Shown piece by piece: positions 1 to 13,094 of a DNA stretch of 64,000 bases (positions are counted from its first letter, which is position 1; each line of letters opens with the position of its first letter). A program made the translations under genes and the position numbers. Source of the DNA: Mycolicibacter virginiensis (GTDB lineage Bacteria; Actinomycetota; Actinomycetes; Mycobacteriales; Mycobacteriaceae); the NCBI RefSeq assembly GCF_022374935.2, contig NZ_CP092430.2:3162001-3226000 (forward strand). Direction: 5' to 3'. The notes below the pieces were generated by a model. The model saw only the letters and a list, made by a program, of their open reading frames with translations, had not been told where the DNA came from and ran no database searches.

Positions 1-158
1 TCGGTGGAAATCGCCACTCGGCCGTCGGCGCAGCGCACCACCGCTGCATCGTCGCCGGGACCCAGCTGGGTGGTGTCGGGCTGACGTCGCCCGGCCACCA
101 GCCGGTCGATCATGGGAAACTCTCCAAGCTGACCCAGCGTGGGCTCGTTACCGCGCAC
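1..158 (-). CDS. thiL: Thiamine-monophosphate kinase, N-terminal part (cut by window edge)
   Basis: Only the first about 52 codons are present; the gene runs off the left edge. The product phosphorylates thiamine monophosphate to thiamine diphosphate with ATP. The visible protein contains GEFPMIDRL followed by LGPGDDAAV, the N-terminal Mg-ATP binding region typical of ThiL (PurM-like fold). A GTG at 158 opens the frame with VRGNEPTLGQLGEF; the ATG at 113 would remove part of the conserved GEF segment, so GTG is preferred. It diverges from the DUF3515 gene with about 39 bp between them. Its place beside ddl and gpsA agrees with the mycobacterial order. Confidence 0.85.
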   Translation of the reverse strand, partial: MRGNEPTLGQLGEFPMIDRLVAGRRQPDTTQLGPGDDAAVVRCADGRVAIST

Positions 159-197
159 AGCCTGGAGTGTAGGTGTGATCAGAACGGTAGGCGGGGC

Positions 198-740
198 TTG
201 ACCACTGACAACGACGCGGACGGACCGCCGCGGCTCGCGCTGATCATCGCGCTGGTGGTCGCCGTCGCCGCGGTAGGCGCCGCGCTGACGGTCGCCGCGC
301 AACACCACCCGGACAAGCGGCCGGCCGGACCGGTCCCGGTCGCGACGGTGCCTGCTCCACACGCCGACAGCGAAGACTGCCGTGCCCTGCTCGAGGCGCT
401 ACCGGCTCAGCTGGGCGACTACCGGCGTGCCGAGCTCGCCGCACCCGCACCGCAAGGCGCGGCGGCCTGGACCGCCGATGACAGCGAGGCCGTGGTGCTG
501 CGCTGTGGACTGGACCGGCCGGCCGACTTCGTGGTGGGCTCCCCCATCCAGGTGGTCGATCACGTGCAGTGGTTCGAAGTCCGCGAAGGCGACCGCGCCA
601 CCTGGTATGTGGTGGACCGGACCGTCTATCTGGCGCTGACGCTGCCGCCGGGATCGGGCCCCACGCCGATCCAGGAGGTGTCGGATCTGATCGCCGACAC
701 CGTTGCTGCCGTCCCGATCCGGCCGGGCCCACCGCGTTGA
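198..740 (+). CDS. DUF3515-family membrane-anchored protein
   Basis: 180 residues from a TTG start. A short charged N-terminus is followed by one hydrophobic segment at about residues 13-34 (LALIIALVVAVAAVGAALTV), then a Pro-rich stretch and an extracytoplasmic domain with two cysteines (about residues 54 and 97). No lipobox cysteine follows the hydrophobic segment, so it is more likely an anchored or secreted protein than a lipoprotein. Size, topology and position between thiL and ddl match the actinobacterial DUF3515 family (Rv2980 in M. tuberculosis), whose function is unknown. It is convergent with ddl. Confidence 0.75.
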   Translation: MTTDNDADGPPRLALIIALVVAVAAVGAALTVAAQHHPDKRPAGPVPVATVPAPHADSEDCRALLEALPAQLGDYRRAELAAPAPQGAAAWTADDSEAVVLRCGLDRPADFVVGSPIQVVDHVQWFEVREGDRATWYVVDRTVYLALTLPPGSGPTPIQEVSDLIADTVAAVPIRPGPPR

Positions 741-764
741 TCCTCACGCCGAGCGTGTAACCAC

Positions 765-790
765 CGCGAAATTCGGGCAGATTTTTCGCG
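765..790. terminator. Possible weak bidirectional terminator between the DUF3515 gene and ddl
   Basis: CGCGAAA at 765-771 pairs with TTTCGCG at 784-790, with a T-rich stretch inside the loop side. It lies between two convergent genes. The 7-bp stem is short for a mycobacterial terminator, so confidence is low. Confidence 0.3.
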
Positions 791-824
791 CTGAGTGCAC
801 ATTCGGCGCGCTACCCGAGGCAGC

Positions 825-1937
<1,113 letters not shown>

Positions 1938-1972
1938 ACGCCAGAGGGTACCGGCCGACCCGCAGCGGGCGC

Positions 1973-3001
1973 CTACTCCGGTTTGGTGCGACGTCCCAGC
2001 AGCAACGCCACCGCCTCGTTGACCGACGACCCCTTGTGGCAGACCCGGTGCACGGCGTCGGTCAGCGGCATCTCCACGTCGTAGCTCAACGCCAGCGCCA
2101 GCACCGACTGACACGACGTCACGCCTTCGACGACATGGCCGTCGGAGGTGCTCAACAACCCCGCCGAGCCGGGCACCGGCGGCATCGCCTCGCCCCGGCC
2201 GAGCCGTTCGCCGAACGAGCGGTTGCGCGAGTGCGGGGATGTGCAGGTGGCGACCAGATCGCCCACTCCGGCCAGGCCGGCCAGGGTGGCGCCCTTGGCA
2301 CCCAGCGCTACTCCCAGTCGAATGATCTCGGCCAGGCCCCGGGTGATGATCGCGGCCGCCGTGTTCTCGCCCAGCCCCACTCCGGCCGCCATCCCGCAGG
2401 CCAGGGCGATGACGTTCTTGCAGGCGCCGCCGATCTCGGTGCCGACGACGTCGGAGTTGGTGTACGGCCGGAAGTAGCCCGTGTTGAGCATGCGCTGCAG
2501 TGCCACCGCACGGCCGGAGTCGGTGCAGGCGACCACGGTGGCTGCCGGCTGTTCGGCGGCGATCTCCGCGGCCAAGTTGGGACCGGACACCACCGCGACC
2601 TGACCGGGATCGAACCCGGTCACCGCCGCGACCACCTGACTCATCCGCATCAGCGTGCCCAGCTCGATGCCCTTGGCGACGCTGACCAGGGTGGCGCTGT
2701 CGGTCAGGTGCGGCGTCCATGCTTGGAGATTGGCCCGCATCGTCTGTGCCGGCACGGCCAGCACCACGGTGGTCAAGCCGTCCAGCGCCTCGGCCGGATC
2801 ACTGGTGGCGCGCACCGCGTCGGGGACCTCGAAGCCTGGCAGATAGTCGGGGTTACGCCGGGTCTCGTTGATCTGCGCGGCGATGTCGGGCCGGCGCGCC
2901 CAGAGTCTGACGTCACTGCCGGCATCGGCGAGCACCTTGGCCAGAGCCGTGCCCCACGCGCCCGCGCCCATCACCGCGACCGTTCCCTCGGTGCCGCCCA
3001 T
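1973..3001 (-). CDS. gpsA: Glycerol-3-phosphate dehydrogenase [NAD(P)+]
   Basis: Reduces dihydroxyacetone phosphate to sn-glycerol-3-phosphate, the backbone for phospholipids. The 342-residue protein opens with the Rossmann motif [21 protein letters not shown] (GAGAWG). It has the SVAKGIE segment with the catalytic lysine region, [10 protein letters not shown], and the C-terminal domain lysine in [17 protein letters not shown]. The family and length match bacterial GpsA (gpdA2 in mycobacteria). The gene is followed by ddl on the same strand; its upstream side faces the 55-bp tandem repeats and the divergent fbiD. Confidence 0.96.
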   Translation of the reverse strand: MGGTEGTVAVMGAGAWGTALAKVLADAGSDVRLWARRPDIAAQINETRRNPDYLPGFEVPDAVRATSDPAEALDGLTTVVLAVPAQTMRANLQAWTPHLTDSATLVSVAKGIELGTLMRMSQVVAAVTGFDPGQVAVVSGPNLAAEIAAEQPAATVVACTDSGRAVALQRMLNTGYFRPYTNSDVVGTEIGGACKNVIALACGMAAGVGLGENTAAAIITRGLAEIIRLGVALGAKGATLAGLAGVGDLVATCTSPHSRNRSFGERLGRGEAMPPVPGSAGLLSTSDGHVVEGVTSCQSVLALALSYDVEMPLTDAVHRVCHKGSSVNEAVALLLGRRTKPE

Positions 3002-3035
3002 CGCACACCACCTCCCTCTATAGGCGCCTCACCTT

Positions 3036-3200
3036 AGCGGTGATCGCGAGCGCGGCGGAGCCGGGCGAAGCGGGTCACCGCCAACAACCCAGCGGTGATC
3101 GCGAGCGCGGCGGAGCCGGGCGAAGCGGGTCACCGCCAACAACCCAGCGGTGATCGCGAGCGCGGCGGAGCCGGGCGAAGCGGGTCACCGCCAACAACCC
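3036..3200. repeat. Three tandem 55-bp repeats (mycobacterial interspersed hairpin-type repeat)
   Basis: Units start at 3036, 3091 and 3146, with almost no divergence among copies. Each carries the core GCGGCGGAGCCGGGCG framed by arms GCGGTGA and TCACCGC, which are perfect inverted repeats, so each unit can fold into a hairpin with the core as apical part. They fill the divergent spacer between gpsA and fbiD and may affect its promoters. The same core recurs at 15371 and 37800 with different arms. Copy number is probably variable. Confidence 0.9.
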
Positions 3201-3239
3201 AGCCCGCGGAACACCCAGCCCGACGCTGGCAGGATGTGA

Positions 3240-6120
<2,881 letters not shown>

Positions 6121-6169
6121 CCCCCGGCCCACCGCCCACGAAGCCCGAATTGACCTGCAGGAGTGCAAG

Positions 6170-7102
6170 GTGCTCGAAACGACAGTGTCGAATGGCTCCG
6201 GGACGGTAGACAAGGTCGTCCACGCCGCCGGCGCGGTGCTGTGGCGGAAACGGCGCAATGCCGTTGAGGTGGCGCTCATCCACCGCCCGCGCTACGACGA
6301 CTGGTCATTGCCCAAGGGCAAGGTCGATCCCGGTGAGACCGAGCCGGTGACAGCCGTGCGGGAGATCCTGGAGGAGACCGGCCAGCATGCACAGCTAGGC
6401 CGCCGGCTGGGGGCGGTCCGCTATCCGGTAACCCAGGGCGTCAAGAAGGTCCGGTACTGGGCTGCACAAGCGCAGGGCGGAGACTTCGTGCCCAATCACG
6501 AGGTCGACGATCTGGTCTGGCTACCGGTCGATGCCGCGATGAAGGAACTGCAGTACTCCTATGACCGGAAGATGCTGCGGCGGTTCGCCAAGCAGCCCGC
6601 CGACACCCAAACGGTGTTGATCGTGCGGCACGGTACCGCCGGGCGTCGATCCCGGTTCTCCGGCGATGACCGCGAGCGGCCGCTGGACAAGAAGGGCCGC
6701 GCACAGGCCGAGGCGCTCACCGAGCAGCTCTTGGCCTTCGGCGCGAGCGTGGTGTACGCGGCCGACCGGGTGCGCTGCGAGCAGACGGTGGAGCCACTGG
6801 CCGCCGAACTCGGGGTGACCGTGCACAACGAGCCGACGCTGACCGAGGAGTCCTACGCCGCCAATCCAAAGCAGGGCCGCCGCCGGGTGGTGGAGATCGC
6901 GAAATTGGGCGGGACACCGGTTATCTGTACCCAAGGCAAGGTGATTCCAGACCTGATCGCCTGGTGGTGTGACCGCGACGGCGTCAGTCCGGACAAGTCC
7001 CGCAATCGCAAGGGCAGCACGTGGGTACTGTCACTGGCGGGTGGCCGGCTGATCGCCGCCGACCACATCGGTAGCCCGCTGGCTACCCAAGCACTGGTAT
7101 GA
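6170..7102 (+). CDS. mutT1: Nudix hydrolase / histidine phosphatase fusion (8-oxo-(d)GTP sanitising)
   Basis: 310 residues from GTG 6170. The N-terminal Nudix domain has the box [20 protein letters not shown] (GX5EX7REUXEEXGU). The C-terminal histidine-phosphatase domain begins [11 protein letters not shown], with the catalytic RHG. This two-domain layout and size match mycobacterial MutT1 (317 residues), which hydrolyses 8-oxo-dGTP/GTP and diadenosine polyphosphates. It follows ppk on the same strand and converges on hupB across a strong hairpin. Confidence 0.95.
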   Translation: MLETTVSNGSGTVDKVVHAAGAVLWRKRRNAVEVALIHRPRYDDWSLPKGKVDPGETEPVTAVREILEETGQHAQLGRRLGAVRYPVTQGVKKVRYWAAQAQGGDFVPNHEVDDLVWLPVDAAMKELQYSYDRKMLRRFAKQPADTQTVLIVRHGTAGRRSRFSGDDRERPLDKKGRAQAEALTEQLLAFGASVVYAADRVRCEQTVEPLAAELGVTVHNEPTLTEESYAANPKQGRRRVVEIAKLGGTPVICTQGKVIPDLIAWWCDRDGVSPDKSRNRKGSTWVLSLAGGRLIAADHIGSPLATQALV

Positions 7103-7106
7103 ACGA

Positions 7107-7141
7107 CCGAGCGCCGCGGGGATAATCCCCGCGGCGCTCGG
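7107..7141. terminator. Bidirectional terminator between mutT1 and hupB
   Basis: A perfect 15-bp stem (7107-7121 with 7127-7141) surrounds a 5-nt loop ATAAT, between the convergent ends of mutT1 and hupB. No T tract follows, which is common in mycobacterial terminators. Confidence 0.8.
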
Positions 7142-7151
7142 CTATTCGTTG

Positions 7152-7844
7152 CTACTTGCGACCCTTGCGGGCCGGGGCCTTGGTGGCTTTCTTGGCCGGA
7201 GCCTTCTTCGCCACGGCCTTGGTGGCTGCCTTCTTGGCGACAACCTTCTTGGCCGGAGCCTTGGTCGCTGCCTTCTTGGCGACAACCTTCTTGGCCGGAG
7301 CCTTGGTCACGGCCTTCTTGGCCGGAGCCTTGGTCGCTGCCTTCTTCGCAACAACCTTCTTGGCCGGAGCCTTGGTCACGGCCTTCTTGGCCGGAGCCTT
7401 GGTCGCTGCCTTCTTCGCGGCGACCTTCTTGGCCGGAGCCTTGGCCGCAGTCTTCTTGGCGGCGGCCTTGGTGGCCTTGGTGGCCTTCTTGGCCGGAGCC
7501 TTCTTGGCAGGCGCGGCGGTCGCGCCAGCGCCGCGCTTGACGGCCAGACCCTCCGACGGGACACGCTGCGCGCCAGAAACAATCGCCTTGAACTGCGCAC
7601 CGGGGCGGAATGCGGGGACGGACGTCGGCTTCACCTTGACCGTTTCACCGGTGCGGGGATTGCGGGCGACGCGCGCGGCGCGACGACGACGCTCGAAAAC
7701 GCCGAACCCGGTGATGGTGACGCTCTCACCCTTGTGGACGGCGCGCACAATGGCATTGACGAAATGCTCGACGGCCTCGGTCGCCGACCGGCGGTCGGTG
7801 TCCAATTCCTTTGTGAGCACCTCGATGAGCTCTGCTTTGTTCAT
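7152..7844 (-). CDS. hupB: HU-family nucleoid protein with Lys/Ala-rich tail
   Basis: The first about 90 residues are a standard HU fold ([15 protein letters not shown]..., [22 protein letters not shown] with the DNA-binding arm). The remaining about 130 residues are [14 protein letters not shown] and PAKKAVTKA repeats resembling histone H1, as in mycobacterial HupB/Hlp. The protein compacts DNA, and in M. tuberculosis it is acetylated and methylated and linked to iron homeostasis (established knowledge). The tail is encoded by near-identical DNA repeats (about 7180-7500), so its length probably varies between strains. About 190 bp upstream are free of genes and should hold the promoter. Confidence 0.97.
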   Translation of the reverse strand: MNKAELIEVLTKELDTDRRSATEAVEHFVNAIVRAVHKGESVTITGFGVFERRRRAARVARNPRTGETVKVKPTSVPAFRPGAQFKAIVSGAQRVPSEGLAVKRGAGATAAPAKKAPAKKATKATKAAAKKTAAKAPAKKVAAKKAATKAPAKKAVTKAPAKKVVAKKAATKAPAKKAVTKAPAKKVVAKKAATKAPAKKVVAKKAATKAVAKKAPAKKATKAPARKGRK

Positions 7845-8032
7845 CCAATCCCTCCGAAACCAGTGGCCCTACTTGAGCCGACTAGAGCACACGGTAAACC
7901 CTGATACCACTGATATCCAAGAGCCACGCGCAATTTCAGACGAGATTATGGGCGAATTCGGCAATCCGGTTACCGCCCTTGGACGCTGACGAGAGCGTCG
8001 AAACCACCGGAATTCAGCTCCGGCGCGGGCCC

Positions 8033-8629
8033 TCAAGAAGCCGGCAGAGTGCGCGGTTTCCAGCTCGGGCGAGCAGCCTCGAATGAGTCGATCTCTTCGA
8101 GTTTCCGCAGCGTAAGGCCTATATCGTCCAGCCCTTCCGACAACCGCCAGGCGGTGTAGTCGTCAATCGTGAACGCCACCACCACCGTTCCGGCGGTGAT
8201 ATTCCGATCTTGAAGATTGACAGTGATTTCCAGCCCGGGGCTCTGTTCGATAACTTTCCACAGCAGTTCCACATCATCTTGAGCCACCTGGGCCGCCAGC
8301 AGGCCGGCCTTGCCGGCATTGCCGCGGAAGATGTCGGCGAATCGGGAGGAGATCACCACCCGGAACCCGTAGTCGAGCAGCGCCCACACCGCATGTTCCC
8401 GCGACGATCCGGTGCCGAAGTCCGGTCCGGCCACCAGCACCGAACCTTGGTCGAAAGGGCTGAGATTCAGCACGAAGGACGGATCGGTGCGCCACGTGGC
8501 GAACAGGCCGTCCTCGAATCCCGTCCGGGTGATGCGCTTCAAATAGACCGCGGGAATGATTTGGTCAGTGTCGACATTGGACCGCCGCAGCGGCACTCCG
8601 ATTCCGGTATGAGTGCGGAAAGCTTCCAT
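8033..8629 (-). CDS. leuD: 3-isopropylmalate dehydratase small subunit
   Basis: 198 residues. With LeuC it isomerises 2-isopropylmalate to 3-isopropylmalate in leucine synthesis. The protein has the swivel domain with the [19 protein letters not shown] loop and [17 protein letters not shown], the aconitase-type substrate loop. It lies 38 bp downstream of leuC on the same strand, as in other mycobacteria. Confidence 0.97.
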   Translation of the reverse strand: MEAFRTHTGIGVPLRRSNVDTDQIIPAVYLKRITRTGFEDGLFATWRTDPSFVLNLSPFDQGSVLVAGPDFGTGSSREHAVWALLDYGFRVVISSRFADIFRGNAGKAGLLAAQVAQDDVELLWKVIEQSPGLEITVNLQDRNITAGTVVVAFTIDDYTAWRLSEGLDDIGLTLRKLEEIDSFEAARPSWKPRTLPAS

Positions 8630-8667
8630 GACTAGGCTCCTTTTAATACCGTGGCGGTCAGTTCAAG

Positions 8668-10095
8668 TCAGTTCAAGTCCTGGGGGGCCGACAGCTTCCC
8701 ACGGACGGCGGTGGCGGCGGCGACGATCGGAGACACCAAGTGGGTGCGTCCGCCCTTGCCCTGCCGGCCCTCGAAATTGCGGTTGGACGTCGAAGCGGAC
8801 CGCTGCCCAGGCTCCAGCTGATCGGGGTTCATCCCCAGGCACATTGAGCAGCCGGGCTGCCGCCACTCGGCACCTGCGGCGGTGAAAACCTCCGCGAGGC
8901 CTTCGGCTTCGGCCTGATTGCGCACCCGCATCGAACCCGGCACCACCAGCATCCGCACACCGTCGGCGACCTGACGCCCGCGCAGCACATCGGCCACCGC
9001 ACGCAGGTCCTCGATGCGACCGTTGGTGCACGACCCGACGAACACCGTGTCGACCGCGATCTCGCGCATCGGCGTGCCCGGCTGAAGGTCCATGTACGCC
9101 AACGCCTTCTCCGCGGCCCGCCGCTCGGCCTCGTCGTTGATCGCCTCCGGGTCGGGCACGTCGGAGCCCAGCGGGACGCCTTGGCCGGGGTTGGTGCCCC
9201 AGGTCACGAACGGGGTCAGCGCATCGGCGTCCAAATGGACCTCGACGTCGAACACCGCACCGGGGTCGGTTCGCAGGCTGCTCCAATAGCCCACGGCGGC
9301 ATCCCAGTCCGCACCGCTGGGCGCGTGGGGCCGGCCCCGCAGGTACTCATAGGTGGTCTCATCGGGGGCAACCATGCCGGCCCGGGCGCCGGCCTCAATG
9401 CTCATGTTGCAGATCGTCATCCGCGCCTCCATCGACAGCGCCTCAATGGCGCTGCCCCGGTATTCGATGACGTAGCCCTGACCGCCGCCGGTGCCGATCT
9501 GAGCGATCACCGCCAAGATGATGTCCTTGGCCGTCACGCCGTCGGCGAGTTTCCCGTCGACATTGACCGCCATCGTCTTGAACGGCTTCAGCGGAAGCGT
9601 CTGAGTGGCCAGCACGTGTTCGACCTCGGAGGTACCGATACCCATCGCCAGCGCACCGAACGCGCCGTGGGTGGAGGTGTGACTGTCGCCGCAGACCACC
9701 GTCGTGCCGGGCTGGGTGAGCCCCAGCTGCGGCCCGATGATGTGCACGATCCCCTGATCGATGTCGCCCATCGGATGCAACCGGATACCGAACTCGGCGC
9801 AGTTGTGCCGCAACGTCTCAACCTGAGTACGCGACACCGGGTCGGCGATCGGTTTGTCGATGTCGACCGTCGGCACGTTGTGGTCCTCGGTGGCGATGGT
9901 CAGGTCCGGGCGGCGCACCGGACGACCGGCCAGCCGCAGGCCCTCGAAGGCCTGCGGACTGGTGACTTCATGAACCAGGTGCAGATCGATGTAGATGAGG
10001 TCGGGCTCGGTCCCGCCGCCGGATACCACGACGTGGTCTGCCCAGACCTTCTCGGCCAGGGTGCGAGGCTGCTCGGTCTTGAACATCACTGCCAT
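8668..10095 (-). CDS. leuC: 3-isopropylmalate dehydratase large subunit
   Basis: 475 residues from ATG 10095 ([18 protein letters not shown]); an in-frame TTG two codons earlier is less likely. It is the [4Fe-4S] catalytic subunit. Visible are [21 protein letters not shown] and the cluster cysteines in [12 protein letters not shown] and [11 protein letters not shown]. It forms an operon with leuD. The promoter region is shared with the divergent IclR gene at 10142 and contains a perfect inverted repeat. Confidence 0.97.
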   Translation of the reverse strand: MAVMFKTEQPRTLAEKVWADHVVVSGGGTEPDLIYIDLHLVHEVTSPQAFEGLRLAGRPVRRPDLTIATEDHNVPTVDIDKPIADPVSRTQVETLRHNCAEFGIRLHPMGDIDQGIVHIIGPQLGLTQPGTTVVCGDSHTSTHGAFGALAMGIGTSEVEHVLATQTLPLKPFKTMAVNVDGKLADGVTAKDIILAVIAQIGTGGGQGYVIEYRGSAIEALSMEARMTICNMSIEAGARAGMVAPDETTYEYLRGRPHAPSGADWDAAVGYWSSLRTDPGAVFDVEVHLDADALTPFVTWGTNPGQGVPLGSDVPDPEAINDEAERRAAEKALAYMDLQPGTPMREIAVDTVFVGSCTNGRIEDLRAVADVLRGRQVADGVRMLVVPGSMRVRNQAEAEGLAEVFTAAGAEWRQPGCSMCLGMNPDQLEPGQRSASTSNRNFEGRQGKGGRTHLVSPIVAAATAVRGKLSAPQDLN

Positions 10096-10110
10096 CCCCA
10101 AATCTGCACG

Positions 10111-10127
10111 GTCTCATATTTTGAGAC
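10111..10127. promoter_or_regulatory. Candidate operator in the leuC / IclR divergent promoter
   Basis: GTCTCA (10111-10116) and TGAGAC (10122-10127) form a perfect inverted repeat with 5-nt spacer TATTT. It lies in the 46-bp gap between divergent leuC and the IclR gene, so the IclR protein is the natural candidate ligand. A -10-like TAGTAT/TATCTG region lies on its right side. Confidence 0.6.
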
Positions 10128-10141
10128 GCTAGTATCTGTAT

Positions 10142-10843
10142 ATGGGACAGCATAGCGGCATCGGCGTTCTGGACAAAGCGCTGACGGTGCTCCATTCAAT
10201 CGCCGAATCGCCGTGCGGGCTGGCTGAACTGTGCGACCGCACCGGCCTACCCCGCGCCACCGCGCACCGGCTGGCCGCGGGCCTGGAGACCCACCGGCTG
10301 CTCGGGCGTGACAACGAGGGCCGCTGGCAGATCGGACCCGCGGTCAGTGAACTGGCCGCCCGCGCCGACGATCCGCTTCGGGCGGCCGGCGCGACGGTGC
10401 TGCCGCGGCTGCGAGAGATCACCGGAGAGAGCGTGCAGCTGTATCGCCGCGAAGGCACCGAAAGAGTCTGCGTTGCGGCGCTGGAACCGCCTGCGGGGCT
10501 GCGAGACACGGTTCCGGTTGGCGCCCGGCTGCCGATGACCGCCGGGTCGGGCGCCAAGGTCTTGCTGGCCTACGCCGATGCAGGCGTGCAAGAAGAAGTG
10601 CTGGCGGCGGCCAAGTTCACCAGCCGCACCCTCTCGGAGATGCGCCGCCGGGGCTGGGCGCAGAGCGTCGCCGAGCGCGAGCCCGGGGTGGCCAGCGTGT
10701 CAGCGCCGGTGCGCGATCACCGCGGCACGGTGGTGGCAGCGATCTCGGTGTCAGGCCCGATCGATCGGATGGGGCGTCGCCCGGGGGCGCGCTGGGCCGC
10801 CGACCTGCTCGCGGCGGCCGACGACCTGACAGCCCGGCTGTAA
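10142..10843 (+). CDS. IclR-family regulator, probable leucine-biosynthesis regulator
   Basis: 233 residues. The N-terminal winged helix (SGIGVLDKALTVLHSIAESPCGLAELCDRTGLPRATAHRLAAGL) is followed by the IclR effector domain (about residues 80-230; GARLPMTAGSGAKVLLAY, VASVSAPVRDHRG). It matches Rv2989 in position. In actinobacteria the orthologue beside leuCD (NdgR/AreB/LeuR type) controls leucine synthesis (established for relatives). Here it diverges from leuC across a perfect palindrome, consistent with leuCD and self control (inference). Confidence 0.9.
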   Translation: MGQHSGIGVLDKALTVLHSIAESPCGLAELCDRTGLPRATAHRLAAGLETHRLLGRDNEGRWQIGPAVSELAARADDPLRAAGATVLPRLREITGESVQLYRREGTERVCVAALEPPAGLRDTVPVGARLPMTAGSGAKVLLAYADAGVQEEVLAAAKFTSRTLSEMRRRGWAQSVAEREPGVASVSAPVRDHRGTVVAAISVSGPIDRMGRRPGARWAADLLAAADDLTARL

Positions 10844-10884
10844 CCCGGGCGCGGGGGCCCTGGTCCGCCTGTCAGACTGCAGAG

Positions 10885-11385
10885 ATGGGAACCAAACAGC
10901 GCGCACAGATCGTCATGACCGATGCCGAGGTCGCTGACTTCGTCAACACTCACCGCACCGGAACACTGGCCACCATCGGGCCCGACGGCCAGCCCCACCT
11001 GACCGCGATGTGGTACGCGGTGCTCGACGGCGAGATCTGGCTCGAAACCAAGGCCAAGTCCCAGAAGGCGGTCAACCTGCGCCGCGATCCGCGGGTCACC
11101 TTCCTGCTGGAAGCCGGCCAGACATACGACACCCTGCGCGGGGCCGCTTTCGAGGGCGTCGCCGAGATCGTCGACGACCCCGAGACCATCTTCCGGGTGG
11201 GCGTCAGCGTCTGGGAGCGCTACACCGGTCCCTACACCGATGAGATGAAGCCCGGCGTCGACGCGATGATGAACAACCGGGTGGCTGTGCGCATCGTCAC
11301 ACGGCGCACACGCTCCTGGGACCACCGCAAGCTGGGGTTGCCGGCCATGCCGCTGGCTGGCTCCACCGCTCCGAAGGGCGACTGA
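10885..11385 (+). CDS. PNPOx-like flavin/F420-binding split-barrel protein
   Basis: 166 residues (Rv2991 position). It has the split beta-barrel of the flavin/deazaflavin oxidoreductase superfamily: FVNTHRTGTLATIGPDGQPHLTAMWYAVLDGEIWLETKAKSQKAVNLRRDPRVTFLLEAG. The lysine-rich strand (TKAKSQK) resembles F420-binding FDOR-B members. The physiological substrate is unknown. It follows the IclR gene on the same strand after 41 bp and ends before a strong intrinsic terminator. Confidence 0.8.
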   Translation: MGTKQRAQIVMTDAEVADFVNTHRTGTLATIGPDGQPHLTAMWYAVLDGEIWLETKAKSQKAVNLRRDPRVTFLLEAGQTYDTLRGAAFEGVAEIVDDPETIFRVGVSVWERYTGPYTDEMKPGVDAMMNNRVAVRIVTRRTRSWDHRKLGLPAMPLAGSTAPKGD

Positions 11386-11410
11386 GACCACTTAGGTCTC
11401 GGCCGATACG

Positions 11411-11444
11411 AAAAGGCCCGCACCGTGATGGTGCGGGCCTTTTT
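11411..11444 (+). terminator. Intrinsic terminator
   Basis: A 14-bp stem (11411-11424 with 11430-11443; GGCCCGCACC core, loop GTGAT) is followed by a T run. It terminates the 10885 gene and lies only 4 bp from the left target duplication of the IS481-type element. Confidence 0.9.
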
Positions 11445-11462
11445 GCGATGTACCCCCGATGG

Positions 11463-12763
11463 TGTGTGATTCCAGGACATCGGAATAGCGTGTCTCGAGA
11501 CATCGGAATAGGTGCTGGGCACACCGTCGAGCGGTGTCGAAAGCCCGTCTGGTCATCACCGCCGTCGTCATCGAGGGACGCAGCCAATCCGAGGTCGCCC
11601 TCGCATACGGAGTCTCCCAGAGCTGGATTTCCCGTCTCGTTCGCCGTTACGCCCTCGAAGGCGAGTCCGCGTTCGAACCCCGCTCACGCCGACCACACAC
11701 CAGCCCAGCACGGCTACCCGAGAACACCATCGAACTGATCTGCACCCTGCGAGCGGAACTGGCAGGCAAAGGCCTCGACCACGGACCGGCGACCATCGCC
11801 TGGCACCTGCGACACCACCACGGCATCACCGTGGCCCACAGCACCGTGCACCGTCACCTACACGCCGCCGGACTCATCGACCCCCAACCCCACAAACGGC
11901 CCAAATCCTCCTACACCCGATTCGCCGCCGAACAGCCCAATGAACGCTGGCAGGCCGACTTCACCCACTGGTGGCTCGCCGACGGCACACACATCGAAAT
12001 CCTCGACTTCATCGACGACCACGCCCGCTACGCCCTCTCGGTCACCGCCCACCACCGCGTCACCGGCTCCATCGTCCTCACCGAATTCCGCAAAACCGTT
12101 GAACACCATGGAATCCCATACTCAACACTGACCGACAACGGCATGGTCTTCACCACCCGCCTGGCCGGCGGCAAAGGCGGCCGCAACGCATTTGAAACCG
12201 AACTGCACCGCCTGGGCGTCCAACAGATCAACTCGACCCCCAACCACCCCACCACCTGCGGAAAAGTGGAACGCTTCCACCAAACCCTGAAGAAATGGCT
12301 CAAAGCCCAACCGCGGGCCACCACCGTCACCGAGTTGCAAGCCCAACTCGACGCCTTCATCGAGGAATACAACCACCGGCGACCCCACCGCAGCCTGGCC
12401 CACCACGCCACCCCAACCGCGGCCTACACCGCCCGTCCCAAAGCCGACCCAGCTAACCGCACCGACACCCACAACCGCGTCCGACACGACCGCGTCGACA
12501 CCACCGGAGCCCTCTCCCTACGCCTCAACGGCCGGCTACACCACATCGGCGTCGGCCGAACCCACGCCGGCACCCGAGTCCTCATGCTCATCCAGGACCT
12601 CGACATCAGAGTCATCAACGCCGCCACCGGCGAACTCATCCGCCAGCTGACCCTCGACCCCACCAGGGACTACCAACCACGCGGAGTCCCACCCGGACCA
12701 AAACGGAAAAAGCCCCGAACCTAATGCAGGTTCAGAGCTATTCCGATGTCGTGCGACATCACA
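11463..12763 (+). mobile_element. IS481-family insertion sequence, 1,301 bp, 15-bp target duplication
   Basis: Left end TGTGTGATTCCAG and right end (reverse complement) TGTGATGTCGCAC are imperfect, and both are followed by the identical GACATCGGAATAGC. The left end repeats GACATCGGAATAG at 11499-11511, a likely extra transposase-binding copy. The 15-bp sequence ATGTACCCCCGATGG occurs directly outside both ends (11448-11462 and 12764-12778). It includes the last bases of tRNA-Glu, so the insertion went into the tRNA 3' end and the duplication left an intact tRNA. It carries one transposase gene. Confidence 0.92.
11534..12724 (+). CDS. IS481-family transposase (DDE, rve domain)
   Basis: 396 residues from GTG 11534. 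An N-terminal helix-turn-helix (GRSQSEVALAYGVSQSWISRLVRRYALEG) precedes an rve catalytic domain with the DDE residues in WQADFTHW, LTDNGMVF and GKVERFHQTLKKWL. The C-terminal part has HRRPHRSLAHHATPTAAY, also typical. The frame is complete with no stops or shifts, so the element looks intact. It ends 39 bp before the right end of the element. Confidence 0.93.
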   Translation: MSKARLVITAVVIEGRSQSEVALAYGVSQSWISRLVRRYALEGESAFEPRSRRPHTSPARLPENTIELICTLRAELAGKGLDHGPATIAWHLRHHHGITVAHSTVHRHLHAAGLIDPQPHKRPKSSYTRFAAEQPNERWQADFTHWWLADGTHIEILDFIDDHARYALSVTAHHRVTGSIVLTEFRKTVEHHGIPYSTLTDNGMVFTTRLAGGKGGRNAFETELHRLGVQQINSTPNHPTTCGKVERFHQTLKKWLKAQPRATTVTELQAQLDAFIEEYNHRRPHRSLAHHATPTAAYTARPKADPANRTDTHNRVRHDRVDTTGALSLRLNGRLHHIGVGRTHAGTRVLMLIQDLDIRVINAATGELIRQLTLDPTRDYQPRGVPPGPKRKKPRT

Positions 12764-12766
12764 ATG

Positions 12767-12839
12767 TACCCCCGATGGGATTCGAACCCACGCTACCGCC
12801 GTGAGAGGGCGGCGTCCTAGGCCGCTAGACGACGGGGGC
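12767..12839 (-). tRNA. tRNA-Glu (anticodon CTC)
   Basis: On the minus strand the gene starts GCCCCCG and ends CGGGGGT plus discriminator A. The anticodon stem CCGCC/GGCGG closes the loop CTCTCAC with anticodon CTC. The T arm GTGGG-TTCGAAT-CCCAT is intact, and CCA is not encoded. The last 12 bp lie inside the target duplication of the adjacent IS element, so the tRNA survived the insertion, but its downstream processing region is now IS DNA. Confidence 0.95.
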
Positions 12840-12912
12840 TAGAACATTTCCGGGTTGCCAGCATAGCTCAACCCGTACGGCCCGCCTAATCGCTTGCAGC
12901 GGACCGCTTTTG

Positions 12913-12984
12913 CTGGGGTACCAGGACTCGAACCTAGAATGGCTGAACCAGAATCAGCTGTGTTGCCAATTACACCATACCCCA
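12913..12984 (-). tRNA. tRNA-Gln (anticodon CTG)
   Basis: The acceptor stem is TGGGGTA/TACCCCA with discriminator G. The anticodon stem GCTGA/TCAGC closes the loop TTCTGGT, anticodon CTG. The T loop is TTCGAGT. It lies 73 bp upstream of tRNA-Glu on the same strand, next to gltX, as in other mycobacteria. Confidence 0.95.
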
Positions 12985-13094
12985 AGGACCAACAACGTCC
13001 CGGCCATTACCGCTGGTCAGAGTGCCGGTGGGGCACTGCTGGCCAGCCGTTCTTGGGCCGACGAGCAGACTACCAAACTTCTAGCGCGAAGTTG

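Noticed and set aside
1938..2720. Upstream continuation of the ddl reading frame
   Set aside because: It lies inside gpsA on the same strand in another frame and has no Ddl-like sequence; ddl starts at GTG 1937.
3036..3200. CRISPR-like array
   Set aside because: The 55-bp units are nearly identical end to end, without unique spacers, and no cas genes are present; the same holds for 15371 and 37800.
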